Of a stretch of 64,000 nt of DNA, positions 15,753 to 24,229 are shown in pieces. Source of the DNA: a virus; the IMG/VR virus record IMGVR_UViG_3300042934_001067, positions 62,001 through 126,000 of that record. The stretch is one strand, 5' to 3'. Position 1 is the first letter of the stretch, and every line of letters starts with the position of its first letter. Below the pieces are notes generated by a model. It was given only the letters and a program-made list of their open reading frames with translations. It ran no database searches and was not told the origin of the DNA. Made by a program: the position numbers and the translations under genes.

Positions 15753-16379
15753 TCAGTCGTCGTGGTCGGCCATGGCGTACTCGTCGAAGCGGTCGGCGCC
15801 GAACAGCGTGCGCAGGCCCTCGGCCATCTTCACGTTTTCGCTGTAGGTCTCGCGGGGCATCCAGTTGGCGGGGTCCGTGGCGAAGTCGCTCGCCCAGTCC
15901 TCGAAGTTGTCGGCGTAGTAGGCGGTCGCCGACTGGCGGACCAGCATGCCCACGGTCTCGACCAGCTCCGGCGCGTCGCCCTCCTCGCCGCCGTGCTTGA
16001 CGGTCTGGGTGTAGGTGCGGCCGTCGTAGGCAAGCGTGACGCGGTACTCGCGGTGCACCCAGCCCTCGGCGTCGGCGCCCATGGCGATCAGCTCGGAGGT
16101 AAGGGTGACACCGTCGCGGCGCAGCAGCAGGGACAGGGGGAGGTCGGAAACCTTGCCGCCGATCTGACCGTCGGCCGGGTACTGCTCGCGGGTCCACTCG
16201 TCGCAGGCGGCCTCGAACGCCTCCTGGGTGCGCTCGATGGCGGGTCCCTGGGTCCTGCCGTCGTCGCTGATGTGCCAGACGTTGACGACCGCGCCGGTGT
16301 TGGTGCTGATGTACTCGCCGCCGTCCCAGGTGAAGGTGAGGCCGGTGCGGTACTGCGGGGTGTAGATGAAGGCGGGCAT
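15753..16379 (-). CDS. Hypothetical protein
   Basis: 208 residues. The N-terminus is beta-rich with aromatics (FIYTPQYRTGLTFTWDGG). The C-terminal third is acidic and helical (NFEDWASDFATDPANWMPRE, EGLRTLFGADRFDEYA). No cysteine ribbon. ATG with CGAGGAG upstream; transcribed from palindromic promoter copy 6. The net acidic, aromatic character is compatible with a DNA-mimic type protein, but that is only a possibility. Confidence 0.72.
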   Translation of the reverse strand: MPAFIYTPQYRTGLTFTWDGGEYISTNTGAVVNVWHISDDGRTQGPAIERTQEAFEAACDEWTREQYPADGQIGGKVSDLPLSLLLRRDGVTLTSELIAMGADAEGWVHREYRVTLAYDGRTYTQTVKHGGEEGDAPELVETVGMLVRQSATAYYADNFEDWASDFATDPANWMPRETYSENVKMAEGLRTLFGADRFDEYAMADHDD

Positions 16380-16421
16380 GCTGGTCTCCTCGGTCGTTCT
16401 TCCCTGGCGGGCTCAAGAAGG

Positions 16422-16451
16422 AATCTAATGCATATCGATGTGCATTGTCTA
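16422..16451 (-). promoter_or_regulatory. Palindromic promoter copy 6
   Basis: Minus-strand -35 TAGACA (16446-16451), spacer 18 with palindrome (plus strand TGCATATCGATGTGCA, 16429-16444), -10 TAGATT (16422-16427). Drives the gene starting at 16379. Confidence 0.88.
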
Positions 16452-16477
16452 GCCGGTTCCGGGATCCCTTCCCGGAC

Positions 16478-16506
16478 GGGCGCGCCCCAGCCGTCGGGGC
16501 GCGCCC
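16478..16506. terminator. Terminator hairpin
   Basis: GGGCGCGCCCC pairs perfectly with GGGGCGCGCCC around a seven-base loop, after the leftward gene ending at 16515. Confidence 0.75.
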
Positions 16507-16514
16507 AGGGTGGC

Positions 16515-17861
16515 CTACTGGGGCCGGTCGTGCTTGCGGAACTTGTAGGCGGAGGTGACGGAAATCCTCTGGCCGCACTCGGGGCAGGTGCCGCGCTTGC
16601 TGTACAGGCGGCGCTCGCCCTCCGTCATGTGCTTGTACGCGTCCGTGCGCGAGCCGGGGCACTCCGTCTCCGGCGCCTGCCGCTCGGTCCATTCCGTGGG
16701 CGCGTCGGGGTAGCACTTCGTGCACATGATTGCCTCGGTGCCCGCCGTGGCGTCCCTGATCACCCGCTGGTACGCCTCGCGCCATTCCATGCCGGAGACC
16801 TCGGGAAGCCAGCGCAGTGGCGTACTGGGGCCGATGCTCGGGCAGTTACGGCCGGTGTGAACGTGCCCGCCGTCGGACAGGCACAGGTGCATACGCGACC
16901 AGCCGCCCCGGCGGCGGAACTCGCCGTCGAGGATGGCGAGGGGGCCGTCCATGACGATGCGCAGTTCCATGCGCAGGGAGTCGAGGAGACGGACGGCCGC
17001 GCGGAGCTGCTTCGTGTAGGCCCCGGGCGCCGTGAGCCCCTCGCGCACACGGGTCATCTTGTCGGGGAGGTAGCCACTGGCCAGGTGCTCGCGGGCGGTG
17101 CGCTCGGCCTTGTCGAACGACGTTGGCCAAACCTGACGATAGCCTCGGCCGTACCGCTCTCTCGTCTTGCGCCAGAGGAGCGCGCGATACACGCCGTCGG
17201 TGGCCTTCTCTGTCTCGGCGGCGAGCCGGGACAGTTCGTCGGCAAGGACGGCGTTGTACCGGTCGACCTCGACCGCCGTGAGGTTCGTGAGCTGCTCGGG
17301 CCGGACAGCAAGCGTTTCGGCGAGGGTGGGCACGACGGCCGGGGCGGGCTGCCCGGGCGGCAGGATGCGGAAGCTGTGACCGTCCTCGGAGGTGAGGATC
17401 TCACCATTGGTCATGGCCTCCATGCTGGCCTTCATGATGTCGTAGTGGCCGCCGAGCCCGTGCCTTCCCAGGATGGACGACGCGAAGTACTCCGCCTGAT
17501 GGCCCGTCGTGGCCTCGTCGACGGTGGCCCCGTGGCCGACGGTGACCCAGTCGAGACCCTGGGGCGGGCGGACCTGAGCACGGTAGTCGGTGGCCGGGGC
17601 CTCGACACCCAGGCGGCTCCTGCGCTCCTCGGGGACGAGGGCCATCAGGGTCGTCTTCTTCGTGCGGCGCTCGTACTCCTCGCCCGTCCTGGTGTTCACC
17701 TCGTAGATCTTGAGGAACTTTGGCGACGCGTTTTCAATCTTCACGATCTGGTAGACGCGGCCGTAGTTGTACATGAGCTGATCGCCGGGCTTCAGGTCCT
17801 TGGCCGGGACGGCCGGGACCCGGCCGACGGCCTGGAGGTGGATCGTCTGGGACTCCTGCAT
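16515..17861 (-). CDS. Large modular hypothetical protein with C-terminal zinc ribbons
   Basis: 448 residues. An N-terminal barrel-like module (KDLKPGDQLMYNYGRVYQIVKIEN) is followed by an alpha/beta middle and a long helical segment (~225-330). The C-terminus has a Cys/His stretch (HVHTGRNCPSIG, IMCTKCYPDAP, GTCPECGQRI). The HTGRNCPS...CxxC layout resembles small zinc-binding tails in actinobacterial mobile-element proteins. ATG with GAGGAGAG upstream. Expressed from palindromic promoter copy 7, terminated by the 16478 hairpin. No catalytic residues identified. Confidence 0.75.
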   Translation of the reverse strand: MQESQTIHLQAVGRVPAVPAKDLKPGDQLMYNYGRVYQIVKIENASPKFLKIYEVNTRTGEEYERRTKKTTLMALVPEERRSRLGVEAPATDYRAQVRPPQGLDWVTVGHGATVDEATTGHQAEYFASSILGRHGLGGHYDIMKASMEAMTNGEILTSEDGHSFRILPPGQPAPAVVPTLAETLAVRPEQLTNLTAVEVDRYNAVLADELSRLAAETEKATDGVYRALLWRKTRERYGRGYRQVWPTSFDKAERTAREHLASGYLPDKMTRVREGLTAPGAYTKQLRAAVRLLDSLRMELRIVMDGPLAILDGEFRRRGGWSRMHLCLSDGGHVHTGRNCPSIGPSTPLRWLPEVSGMEWREAYQRVIRDATAGTEAIMCTKCYPDAPTEWTERQAPETECPGSRTDAYKHMTEGERRLYSKRGTCPECGQRISVTSAYKFRKHDRPQ

Positions 17862-17896
17862 GGTCGTTCTCTCCTCCGTGGCGGGATGACGCGATC

Positions 17897-17926
17897 AACC
17901 TAATGCACATGGATATGCATTGTCTA
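17897..17926 (-). promoter_or_regulatory. Palindromic promoter copy 7
   Basis: Minus-strand -35 TAGACA (17921-17926), spacer 18 with palindrome (plus strand TGCACATGGATATGCA, 17904-17919), -10 TAGGTT (17897-17902). Drives the gene starting at 17861. Confidence 0.88.
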
Positions 17927-17979
17927 GCCGGTGAGTGAAGGCGACGGCGCCGCCCCGGGGAAGGGACGGCGCCGGGCGG

Positions 17980-18228
17980 TCAACCGTCGCGCCGTCTCCA
18001 GGTGGTGACAGCCTCGGCGGCGGGGCCGGTGTGGTGGTGACGGGTGGTGCGGGCGGCGATGGCGGCCAGAGCGCCCCGGCCGGTCCCCTGCACGAGGGGC
18101 AGCGGGTCGGCGGCCCACACGGCCCCCGTGGCCCGCTCGCGGTGGTATCCGGCGTTCTGGTGCGGCTCCCGGTCGCACACCGTGCCGGGCCGGTCGGGAT
18201 GCTCGGCACCGCAGGTCTCGCCGCTCAC
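17980..18228 (-). CDS. Small Cys/His zinc-binding protein
   Basis: 82 residues, GTG start overlapping the upstream stop. Its N-terminus reads CGAEHPDRPGTVCDREPHQ then GYHRE, a Cys/His spacing typical of small actinomycete zinc proteins. The tail is basic with HHH. Last of the coupled group running from 20259 to 17980. Unknown function. Confidence 0.65.
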   Translation of the reverse strand: MSGETCGAEHPDRPGTVCDREPHQNAGYHRERATGAVWAADPLPLVQGTGRGALAAIAARTTRHHHTGPAAEAVTTWRRRDG

Positions 18229-18608
18229 ACGATCACCTTCGGCGCGAGGGCCTCGAACGCGCGGAGGGCGGCGAGCGCCTCGGGGTACCGCTCGAACTCC
18301 GGCCCGTACGCCTTGACGACCATCCGGCGTGCCCACTCCAGACGGGCGACGACGTCGCTACCGGCAAGGCTGTCCTCGTCGTACTCCTCGCCCTGCTGGA
18401 TGTAGTCAGCGACCCTGGTGATCAGCTCGACGCCGTGGTAGGTCAGCTCGTCGGCGACGGCCTTGCGGACGGCGCGGACGGACAGCTCCGCCCCCAGCTC
18501 CTCGTTCGAGTGGTACAGCGCCAGCGTCAGCGCGCGCAGGTCCATCCGGTGCTCGACGCGCACGGGGACCATCATGGCTCCGTCTTGCCGACGTCGGTAG
18601 ATGGTCAC
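18225..18608 (-). CDS. Helical hypothetical protein
   Basis: 127 residues, GTG start in a GTGA overlap. Mostly helical (MDLRALTLALYHSNEELGAELSVRAVRKAVADEL; EWARRMVVKAYG; ALAALRAFEAL). A short basic N-terminus (YRRRQDG) precedes the helices. No recognised domain. Coupled to genes on both sides. Confidence 0.7.
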   Translation of the reverse strand: MTIYRRRQDGAMMVPVRVEHRMDLRALTLALYHSNEELGAELSVRAVRKAVADELTYHGVELITRVADYIQQGEEYDEDSLAGSDVVARLEWARRMVVKAYGPEFERYPEALAALRAFEALAPKVIV

Positions 18609-19165
18609 CGGGCACTCTCCTCGGGAGTCGGCGCGGGCCGGTCGACCTGCTCGAACGGGTCGTCGGGGAACGGGTGCAGCGGCTGCTGTACGGGGTCAAA
18701 GCCGTGCCTTGAAGCGTGGTCTGCACGCATGACGAATACGCTCGTGGTCGAGTCCTCTCCCGGGTGCCCAAAGACGTAGTCATAGCAGGTGGAGCCCTTG
18801 CCGTGGTGGCGCTCGCGCAGGGGGGCGCAGGCGTACGAGGAGGCCCACTCGACGGCGGCGGCCCGGGTCGGCTCGACGCGCATCACGCCGTCATCCATGT
18901 CGCACACCAGCCACGGCACCCTGCCACCAGGGGCGCAGTACAGTTCACGGACCGTGCGGAGGTCCCCGTATTCCCGCGCCTTTTGCACACCGGTGGTGTC
19001 CTTGACGACCCAGAACGACGGCCGCGCGGCGCTGCCCCTCTGGAGGGTCGGCGAGTACGCCGGGGTGACCTCGTACCGGCCGTCGGTGGTGATGTAGCCG
19101 TATCCGTCGCGGGCACGCTTCAGTGTGCGGGGCTTGATCGGCTCGGGCAGCTTGCGCGTGCTCAT
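18605..19165 (-). CDS. Hypothetical protein
   Basis: 186 residues from an ATG with AGGAG upstream and an ATGA overlap with the preceding gene. Beta-rich middle with WVVKDTTGVQKAREYGDLRTV and WLVCDMDDGVMRVEP. The C-terminal tail is Pro/Asp-rich. No family recognised. Part of the four-gene coupled unit below the divergent promoter region at 20.3 kb. Confidence 0.7.
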   Translation of the reverse strand: MSTRKLPEPIKPRTLKRARDGYGYITTDGRYEVTPAYSPTLQRGSAARPSFWVVKDTTGVQKAREYGDLRTVRELYCAPGGRVPWLVCDMDDGVMRVEPTRAAAVEWASSYACAPLRERHHGKGSTCYDYVFGHPGEDSTTSVFVMRADHASRHGFDPVQQPLHPFPDDPFEQVDRPAPTPEESAR

Positions 19166-20259
19166 GCGTGGCTCCTGGCGAGGTCCGCGACGGACGCGGT
19201 GGCGTGGTCGACGGCGGGACGGTGAAGGAGAAGGTACCGGTTGTCGAAACCGGTCTGCGTGCGCACGGGGCGGCCGTCGACCGTGGTGGAGTGGACGTGC
19301 ATGCTGGTGCGCTGGGGGTCGAGGGCGCCCGGCTGCTGATGCCAGATCTCGTCCACGGTGGCGACGTTGCTGTACGGGGTGCCCCAGGCGGCGATGACCG
19401 TGTCGCCGACGAGGAGTTCGGCGGCCGACCGCAGTTCGGCGGCGCGGGGCTCGGTGGCGTAGAGCAGGCCCTGACGGCCGGAGTCCTCGACCTCGATGCG
19501 GTCGCCCGCGCGGCTGGCCCACGTGAGATGGCGGCCGGTGTGCGCGGACGCGGTGAGGACGGTCAGGCGCAGAGTGCGGCCGTCGGCGTGCCGGGTGACA
19601 GAGTCGACCTGGAGCCGTCCGCCGCCGGGCATGAGGATGACGTCCCTCCCGGCGAGCCGGTCGGCGGTGCGGGCGGGGACCGGGCGGCCGTCGGCGTACA
19701 GGTGCGGCATGTGTCCAGCGGGCAGGTAGACGTGCCAGCCGACGGAGCTGGCGTACGTCGTCGGCCTGACGATGGTCTCGATGCTGCGCGTGCTGAAGGT
19801 GCGGACCTCGGTGTGGCCGCTGGCGGTCGTCACGGCCTGCTGCCAGCTGTCGCCGGTGAACGTGTAGGCGCTGGCGCCGACGCCGAGCCGGTCGGCCGTG
19901 TAGGGCTGGCGGATGACGCGGTCGCCGACGGCCGGGGTCTCGGGGATCACGCAGCGCGGGATGACCGGCACCTGGTGCAGGGCGGCCCTGTCGGCGCGGA
20001 CGGCGTAGACGTAGACCGGCCGACCGGCATGGAACGGGAGACTCAGGGCGTGGCCGCCGTGGAGGTGGCGCACCGGCACGGTCATCAGCTCGGCGCCGTG
20101 CTCACGCCGGGGCGTCGGCAGGCCGGTGACAATGTGGCGGTCCCAGGAGCCGGAGGCCAGGACGTGGCCGGGCACCAGGTCTTCGACGAGCGGCGATTCC
20201 GTTTCCGCGTTCACGGAATGCAGCGCGTCCATGAGCTGGGAGAAATTCACGGGGTCCAT
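19162..20259 (-). CDS. Beta-rich modular hypothetical protein
   Basis: 365 residues beginning MDPVNFSQLMDALHS, chosen over an upstream frame because AGGAG is well placed. The protein consists of repeated beta-barrel-like units: EDLVPGHVLASG, PAVGDRVIRQP, ARTADRLAGRDVIL, SRAGDRIEVEDSG and AELLVGDTVIAAWG. Several fit the pattern 'xxGDxIxx' seen singly in neighbouring proteins, suggesting a tandem array of one small fold. No catalytic motif. First gene leftward of the divergent control region. Confidence 0.72.
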   Translation of the reverse strand: MDPVNFSQLMDALHSVNAETESPLVEDLVPGHVLASGSWDRHIVTGLPTPRREHGAELMTVPVRHLHGGHALSLPFHAGRPVYVYAVRADRAALHQVPVIPRCVIPETPAVGDRVIRQPYTADRLGVGASAYTFTGDSWQQAVTTASGHTEVRTFSTRSIETIVRPTTYASSVGWHVYLPAGHMPHLYADGRPVPARTADRLAGRDVILMPGGGRLQVDSVTRHADGRTLRLTVLTASAHTGRHLTWASRAGDRIEVEDSGRQGLLYATEPRAAELRSAAELLVGDTVIAAWGTPYSNVATVDEIWHQQPGALDPQRTSMHVHSTTVDGRPVRTQTGFDNRYLLLHRPAVDHATASVADLARSHA

Positions 20260-20456
20260 AAACGGGACTCCTGACGGTGAGGATGTGGCGGGATCCTTAC
20301 GCGGCGGGCTGCTCACGCTACGCATCTCCGATTGGCGGCCGGAGGACGAGATGAAAACAACTCGCTGACAAGAGCGACTTTTCCATACGGGTTGCGTTAG
20401 CGCAACCCCTGTGCGAGAGTCTTCCCTGTCACCACCACCCGCCGAGGAGACACACC
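20260..20456. promoter_or_regulatory. Divergent control region with a perfect inverted repeat
   Basis: Separates the leftward block from the rightward cluster. A perfect palindrome with core TTGCGTTAGCGCAA spans 20389-20408 (eight-base arms GGGTTGCG/CGCAACCC around TTAG). Upstream, ctgaca near 20364 followed by catacg could be a rightward -35/-10 pair. The rightward leader ends CCCGCCGAGGAGACACACC. The palindrome is a likely operator. It differs from the TGCA-type palindrome elsewhere. Confidence 0.6.
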
Positions 20457-21503
20457 ATGGGAAACTCTGGCCGAGGCCAGCGTCAGCCGTACCGAGTACT
20501 CGCGACCAGGCCGCCCAAGGGCAGCCAGCCGGAGCGGGTCTTCTCCTCCTCTTCGACGAGCCTGGCGAACATCGACCACGAGGCCCGGGAGTACGCCCGC
20601 AACGGCGCCACCTGCGAGATTCTCTACGTCCGCGACGACGGCACGTTCCACCGCCTGTTCGTCTACACGCCGGACAACGTCGCCGCCTTCGACGAGGACG
20701 CGGAGCGCGCCTCGGTCTACAAGCCGGAAGACATCATCCGCTGGTACCGCAAGCACCACGGCGCCCCCGAGCTGCTGGAGGGCATCACCGCCCGCAACCT
20801 CCGCACGAAGAAGCGCCCCGCGCCGACGGGCACGCCGACGGACAACGTGGTCCCCATCCAGTACCCGCAGGACGACGACGGCGGCGACGACGCGCCCCCG
20901 CTGGACGACTTCCGCCGACCGCCCTCCATCCAGGAGACGACGATGTCCGAGCAGGACCAGGCGCAGCCGACGCCGACCGCCAGCCCCGGGACGATCGAGC
21001 TGCACTTCGACGTCACGGGCTTCCCCGTCGTCGAGGCCAAGGACTTCAAGCCCGTGATCGCTGAAGTCATGGAGGTCAGCCTGTACCGCCGCAAGGACGG
21101 CACCCGCTACGTGGGGCGGATCCAGTTGCGGGGGCGGGCAGCGAAGAAGGACCACACCCCCGCCAACTCGCTCGGCAACCTCTGGTTCAACCCGGGCTCG
21201 CGGTACGCGGACGACAACACCCCGCGCTGGCTCCTCGACTTCGCCACCGAGCAGTGCGCCCCTTACCTCGCCCCGGCGGCGGAGGAACCGCCGACGGAGG
21301 CCCCGGCCGCCGTGGCGAAGCGACCGGCCACCCTCGCGGACATCAGGCGCGCTCTGAGCTACCTGCTCACCGGCCAGGAGGACTCCAGCGAGGGCCCGTT
21401 CGCCGTCCATGCGGCCGACGGCTTCCACGACGAGCCGTACGTGATCCTCCCCGCCAGGTCGATGGGCAAGATCCTCAACGAGATCGCCAAGGAGCGGTGG
21501 TGA
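20457..21503 (+). CDS. Hypothetical protein, first gene of the rightward cluster
   Basis: 348 residues. The N-terminal ~110 residues form an alpha/beta domain (CEILYVRDDGTFHRLFVY, KPEDIIRWYRKHHG). A Pro/Asp linker separates it from a second beta-rich domain starting near MSEQDQAQP (~167), which contains FPVVEAKDFKPVIAEV and YVGRIQLRGRAAKK. An internal start at that Met is possible. ATG with GAGGAG in the same leader used across the element. Function unknown; the next gene overlaps its stop. Confidence 0.72.
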   Translation: MGNSGRGQRQPYRVLATRPPKGSQPERVFSSSSTSLANIDHEAREYARNGATCEILYVRDDGTFHRLFVYTPDNVAAFDEDAERASVYKPEDIIRWYRKHHGAPELLEGITARNLRTKKRPAPTGTPTDNVVPIQYPQDDDGGDDAPPLDDFRRPPSIQETTMSEQDQAQPTPTASPGTIELHFDVTGFPVVEAKDFKPVIAEVMEVSLYRRKDGTRYVGRIQLRGRAAKKDHTPANSLGNLWFNPGSRYADDNTPRWLLDFATEQCAPYLAPAAEEPPTEAPAAVAKRPATLADIRRALSYLLTGQEDSSEGPFAVHAADGFHDEPYVILPARSMGKILNEIAKERW

Positions 21504-22135
21504 CGATGTCCGGCTACCGACCCCAGAACCGGGGTAACAAGAAGGAACTCCGCCTCGGCCCCGGCGTGACCCGACGGCTGAAGGCGGCTGGGGTCAACAT
21601 CTCCCCGAATGCCGCGAAGCACACCCGGTATGGCACCTTCGTCTCCGCCCGGGGCGAGTACATCTCGGTCTACGTCGACCTTGGCGCCACTGACACGGTC
21701 AGGGAGGTCGCCCAGGACATTGCTCGCATCGTGACGTCCTGGGGCCTCAGCCCCGAGGTCAGCGAGAAAACGCACGAGGACGGCATCCTGACGGCGCACG
21801 TGCGCTTCCGCCACCCCGCCCCGCCCCCGCCCGCCGAGCGCCGCAGGACGGCCCCGGCCGAGCCGGACCCGGAGTGGACCCGGCTCCAGGCCGACGCCGT
21901 TCAGGCCAACCTCATGATCGCGGGCTACTGGCGCAGCGAGGGCGTGACCGTGGAGCAGACGGCCCCCACGACCGTGACCGTCCTCGTGGCCGACGACGCC
22001 GCCGACGAGGTCCTGACGGGCGTCATCGAGGCGCTGCGCCGCAAGAAGTACACGGTCGCCGCCGACGGCCGCACGGTGACCGTCCGCAAGCCCAAGAAGG
22101 CCAAGAAGCCCCGCCCGCCCCAGATCGGATGGTAG
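21500..22135 (+). CDS. Hypothetical protein with two beta-alpha modules
   Basis: About 211 residues from a GTG overlapping the previous stop (GTGA); an ATG at 21506 is the alternative. The sequence contains two similar halves: a basic N-terminal half (VTRRLKAAGVNISPNAAKHTRYG, ISVYVDLGATDTVREVAQDIARIV) and a second half (QANLMIAGYWRSEGVTVEQ, TVTVLVADDAADEVLTGVIEAL). Each ends in a helix after a beta strand, so a duplicated small fold is likely. Lys-rich tail. No named family. Confidence 0.72.
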   Translation: MTMSGYRPQNRGNKKELRLGPGVTRRLKAAGVNISPNAAKHTRYGTFVSARGEYISVYVDLGATDTVREVAQDIARIVTSWGLSPEVSEKTHEDGILTAHVRFRHPAPPPPAERRRTAPAEPDPEWTRLQADAVQANLMIAGYWRSEGVTVEQTAPTTVTVLVADDAADEVLTGVIEALRRKKYTVAADGRTVTVRKPKKAKKPRPPQIGW

Positions 22136-22137
22136 CC

Positions 22138-22596
22138 ATGCCGAAGACGACCATGACCAACAGTTGGCCGTGTCCGGGCTGCCGCGATCGCGTCACCCTC
22201 ACCCGCACCCAGCGGCTGCGCGCCCATGACGACCCCCGCACCGGCCAGCCGTGCCCTGGCAAGGGTCTCTGCATTGCCGAGCCTGAGTACCCGCAGCTCA
22301 TCAAGCTCTGGGGCTGGGAGACCGGCCAGGAGCTGATGAAGCAGCAGTCGCCGGGCTGGGTGACGCCGATGGAGTCCGGTCCGCACCCGCTCGGCGCCCT
22401 GCAGCAGATCGCCATGAAGGCGTACCCCAACGCGGAGAGCTTCGGATACGGCGCCGGTAAGGGCATCACGTTCCGCGTCAGCCGCTGGTGGTACTTCGCC
22501 GCGTCGGACGGCCACGTCGGCGAGAAGTACCCGTTCCGCCCGGATGCCGCCGATGCTCTCCACGAGTACGTGAAGACCAAGGAGGCGACGTCGTGA
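22138..22596 (+). CDS. Small zinc-ribbon-containing hypothetical protein
   Basis: 152 residues (an overlapping ATG at 22129 is possible). N-terminal CPGCRDRVTLTRTQRLRAHDD...CPG is a CxxC...C ribbon similar to those in the leftward block. The rest is alpha/beta with GKGITFRVSRWWYFAASDG. The shared ribbon links this rightward cluster to the leftward proteins. Coupled to the next gene by a GTGA overlap. Confidence 0.7.
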   Translation: MPKTTMTNSWPCPGCRDRVTLTRTQRLRAHDDPRTGQPCPGKGLCIAEPEYPQLIKLWGWETGQELMKQQSPGWVTPMESGPHPLGALQQIAMKAYPNAESFGYGAGKGITFRVSRWWYFAASDGHVGEKYPFRPDAADALHEYVKTKEATS

Positions 22597-22976
22597 GCAA
22601 GTTCACCGACGACGCCCGGAAGGCGCTGGGTGTCAGCAACGAGATCCACATCGCCCAGCGGTACGACTGCGTCACCGTCGGCTACACAACGGCCCACGCT
22701 CACGCCATCTCCTACAGCGACCGGCACGCCACGACGTACCGCTACGTGGACGGCAAGCGGCGACAGAAGGAGTTCCGCGCGCGCTCGGCGCCGACGGCTG
22801 TTGAGGAGCGCCGCCAGTGCGTCGAGCAGGCCAAGGTGTGGGCCAGCGAGCAGTTCGAGATCGCCGAGTGGGTGCCGACCGGTTTCCCGAACTCGTGGAT
22901 GCCCAAGGACGCCAAGGACCGCATGACGGCCGACCTGAAGGCATGGCGCAAGGCTCAGAAGGAGACGACGTCGTGA
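22593..22976 (+). CDS. Hypothetical protein
   Basis: 127 residues, GTG start overlapping the previous stop, with AAGGAGGCG upstream. Contains IHIAQRYDCVTVGYTTAHAH and a Lys/Arg-rich middle; acidic-basic C-terminal helices with DAKDRMTADLKAWRKAQKE. No recognised motif. Part of the five-gene coupled cluster. Confidence 0.68.
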   Translation: MSKFTDDARKALGVSNEIHIAQRYDCVTVGYTTAHAHAISYSDRHATTYRYVDGKRRQKEFRARSAPTAVEERRQCVEQAKVWASEQFEIAEWVPTGFPNSWMPKDAKDRMTADLKAWRKAQKETTS

Positions 22977-23461
22977 CGGAGACGTGGACGGTCTACCTGG
23001 AGGCCGGTGCCGAGGTCACCGACGACGAGGTGAAGCGCATCGGTGACCTGCTGGAGGAGGAGGCGCCCGGGGCCGTAATGGCCCCGGCGCCGGTCCTCGG
23101 CTGCCGGTTCGTCCTCGACGACGAGCCGCTGCCGTCGCGGGCCCTGGTGGCCGCGCAGAGCCTGTTCGTAACGGCGGTCCGCAAGGCACTGCGGACCCGG
23201 CGGGTGGCCGAGGAGTGGGACGACGTCACGATCACCCGGGCCGAGCTGGCCTTGGGCGCCGACCCGGGCTGGGTGCCCCGGGGACTGATCACGCACCGGG
23301 GGCTGGCCGCCCGGTGCGGGTTCAGCGAGACGTACGTCCGGCGCCTGATGCACTACAAGGGGGCTCCGGAGCCGGTCGCCGTCGAGGGCGGCGACCGGGC
23401 GGCCATCTACGACACGGAGTCGGCGGTGCGGCACCTGGAGCGGATCAGAGCGAAGGCGTAG
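22973..23461 (+). CDS. Putative helix-turn-helix DNA-binding protein
   Basis: 162 residues, GTG start in a GTGA overlap. The N-terminal 90 residues form an acidic alpha/beta segment. The C-terminal ~55 residues read as a helix-turn-helix with wing: HRGLAARCGFSETYVRRLMH then a strand-like stretch and ESAVRHLERIRAKA. This resembles excisionase/MerR-type single HTH units. It may regulate the divergent region or assist recombination. Its 3' end overlaps the convergent ATPase gene by 17 bases. Confidence 0.7.
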   Translation: MTETWTVYLEAGAEVTDDEVKRIGDLLEEEAPGAVMAPAPVLGCRFVLDDEPLPSRALVAAQSLFVTAVRKALRTRRVAEEWDDVTITRAELALGADPGWVPRGLITHRGLAARCGFSETYVRRLMHYKGAPEPVAVEGGDRAAIYDTESAVRHLERIRAKA

Positions 23462-24008
23462 CCGACGCGGCCCAGGAGGCCACGCGGGGGCGGCAGTAGT
23501 CTCCCTGCGTGGCCTCCTGGCCGTCCAGGGGCCAGCTGCACCAGATGACCTTGCCGTTGAAGAACGGGCCGTGGTCGACCCCGGCGGCCGTGGCCATGTG
23601 GGCGACCAGGAGCAGGCCCCGGCCGCGTTCGCTGTCCTCGGGCAGGTTCATGAGCATCTCGGGGGCTCTGAACCGGTCGGGGAGTTCGGGGATGTGGTCG
23701 CGGTCGCGGTCGTGGACGCCGATCCGCAGCCAGCGGCACCGGGCGCCGACGATGGCGCTGGTGACGTGGAAACGAGGACGCTCGCGGACGTCGCATGCGT
23801 GCCGGACGACGTTGGTCGACAGCTCCGATAAGCACAACAGGGCGGCCTCGGTGATTTCCTCGTCGAGGCCGCCCTGTTTCGCCCGGTGGCTGAAGTCGTC
23901 CCTGACGACGGCGATACTGTGCTCATCGGTGTCGTAGACGTGGCGGTAGACCAGGCTGCGGAGCGATCCCAGTGGCGGTCTGGGCGCCTGGTGGTGCGGG
24001 GAGTGCAT
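23445..24008 (-). CDS. RsbW/SpoIIAB-type ATP-binding anti-sigma-like protein
   Basis: 187 residues with a GHKL ATPase fold: N-box ELSTNVVRHA (residues ~65-74), a G1-like HDRDRD/PELPDRF stretch, and a G2-like ERGRGLLLVAHMA. Proteins of this family in Streptomyces bind ATP and act as anti-sigma factors or serine kinases; many small ones accompany DUF397/XRE regulators, as here. The extreme N- and C-termini are unlike the family and may be variable. Divergent from the XRE gene at 24230. Confidence 0.8.
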   Translation of the reverse strand: MHSPHHQAPRPPLGSLRSLVYRHVYDTDEHSIAVVRDDFSHRAKQGGLDEEITEAALLCLSELSTNVVRHACDVRERPRFHVTSAIVGARCRWLRIGVHDRDRDHIPELPDRFRAPEMLMNLPEDSERGRGLLLVAHMATAAGVDHGPFFNGKVIWCSWPLDGQEATQGDYCRPRVASWAASATPSL

Positions 24009-24229
24009 GACGGTAACTCCCAGGCAGGAGTGGCGGATGAGTCCGGCTCACACCGTTGCGGTACCCAGCGTAAGCAGGTTGGTACCTACCGTTCCGGAAG
24101 ATCTCGCAACTTGCAAGTCCTCATGATGAGAATGTGCACGAACGTGTGGCTGGCCTGATCACCCTTCCGGGGTGCAGACTGACTCCAGCCCAGGACACCA
24201 ACACCCGGGCCGACAAGGGGAGGAGAGAC
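24009..24229. other. Divergent intergenic region
   Basis: Contains the shared upstream region of the ATPase and the XRE regulator. A GGTACC-centred motif lies near 24090 and the AT-rich patch cttgcaagtcctcatgatgag near 24115; promoters probably lie here, but no hexamer pair is convincing. No gene seen. Confidence 0.4.

Noticed and set aside
22129-22140. Confident choice of the 22129 ATG as start
   Set aside because: It overlaps the previous stop but neither it nor 22138 has a clear ribosome site, so the later ATG is used with the alternative noted.
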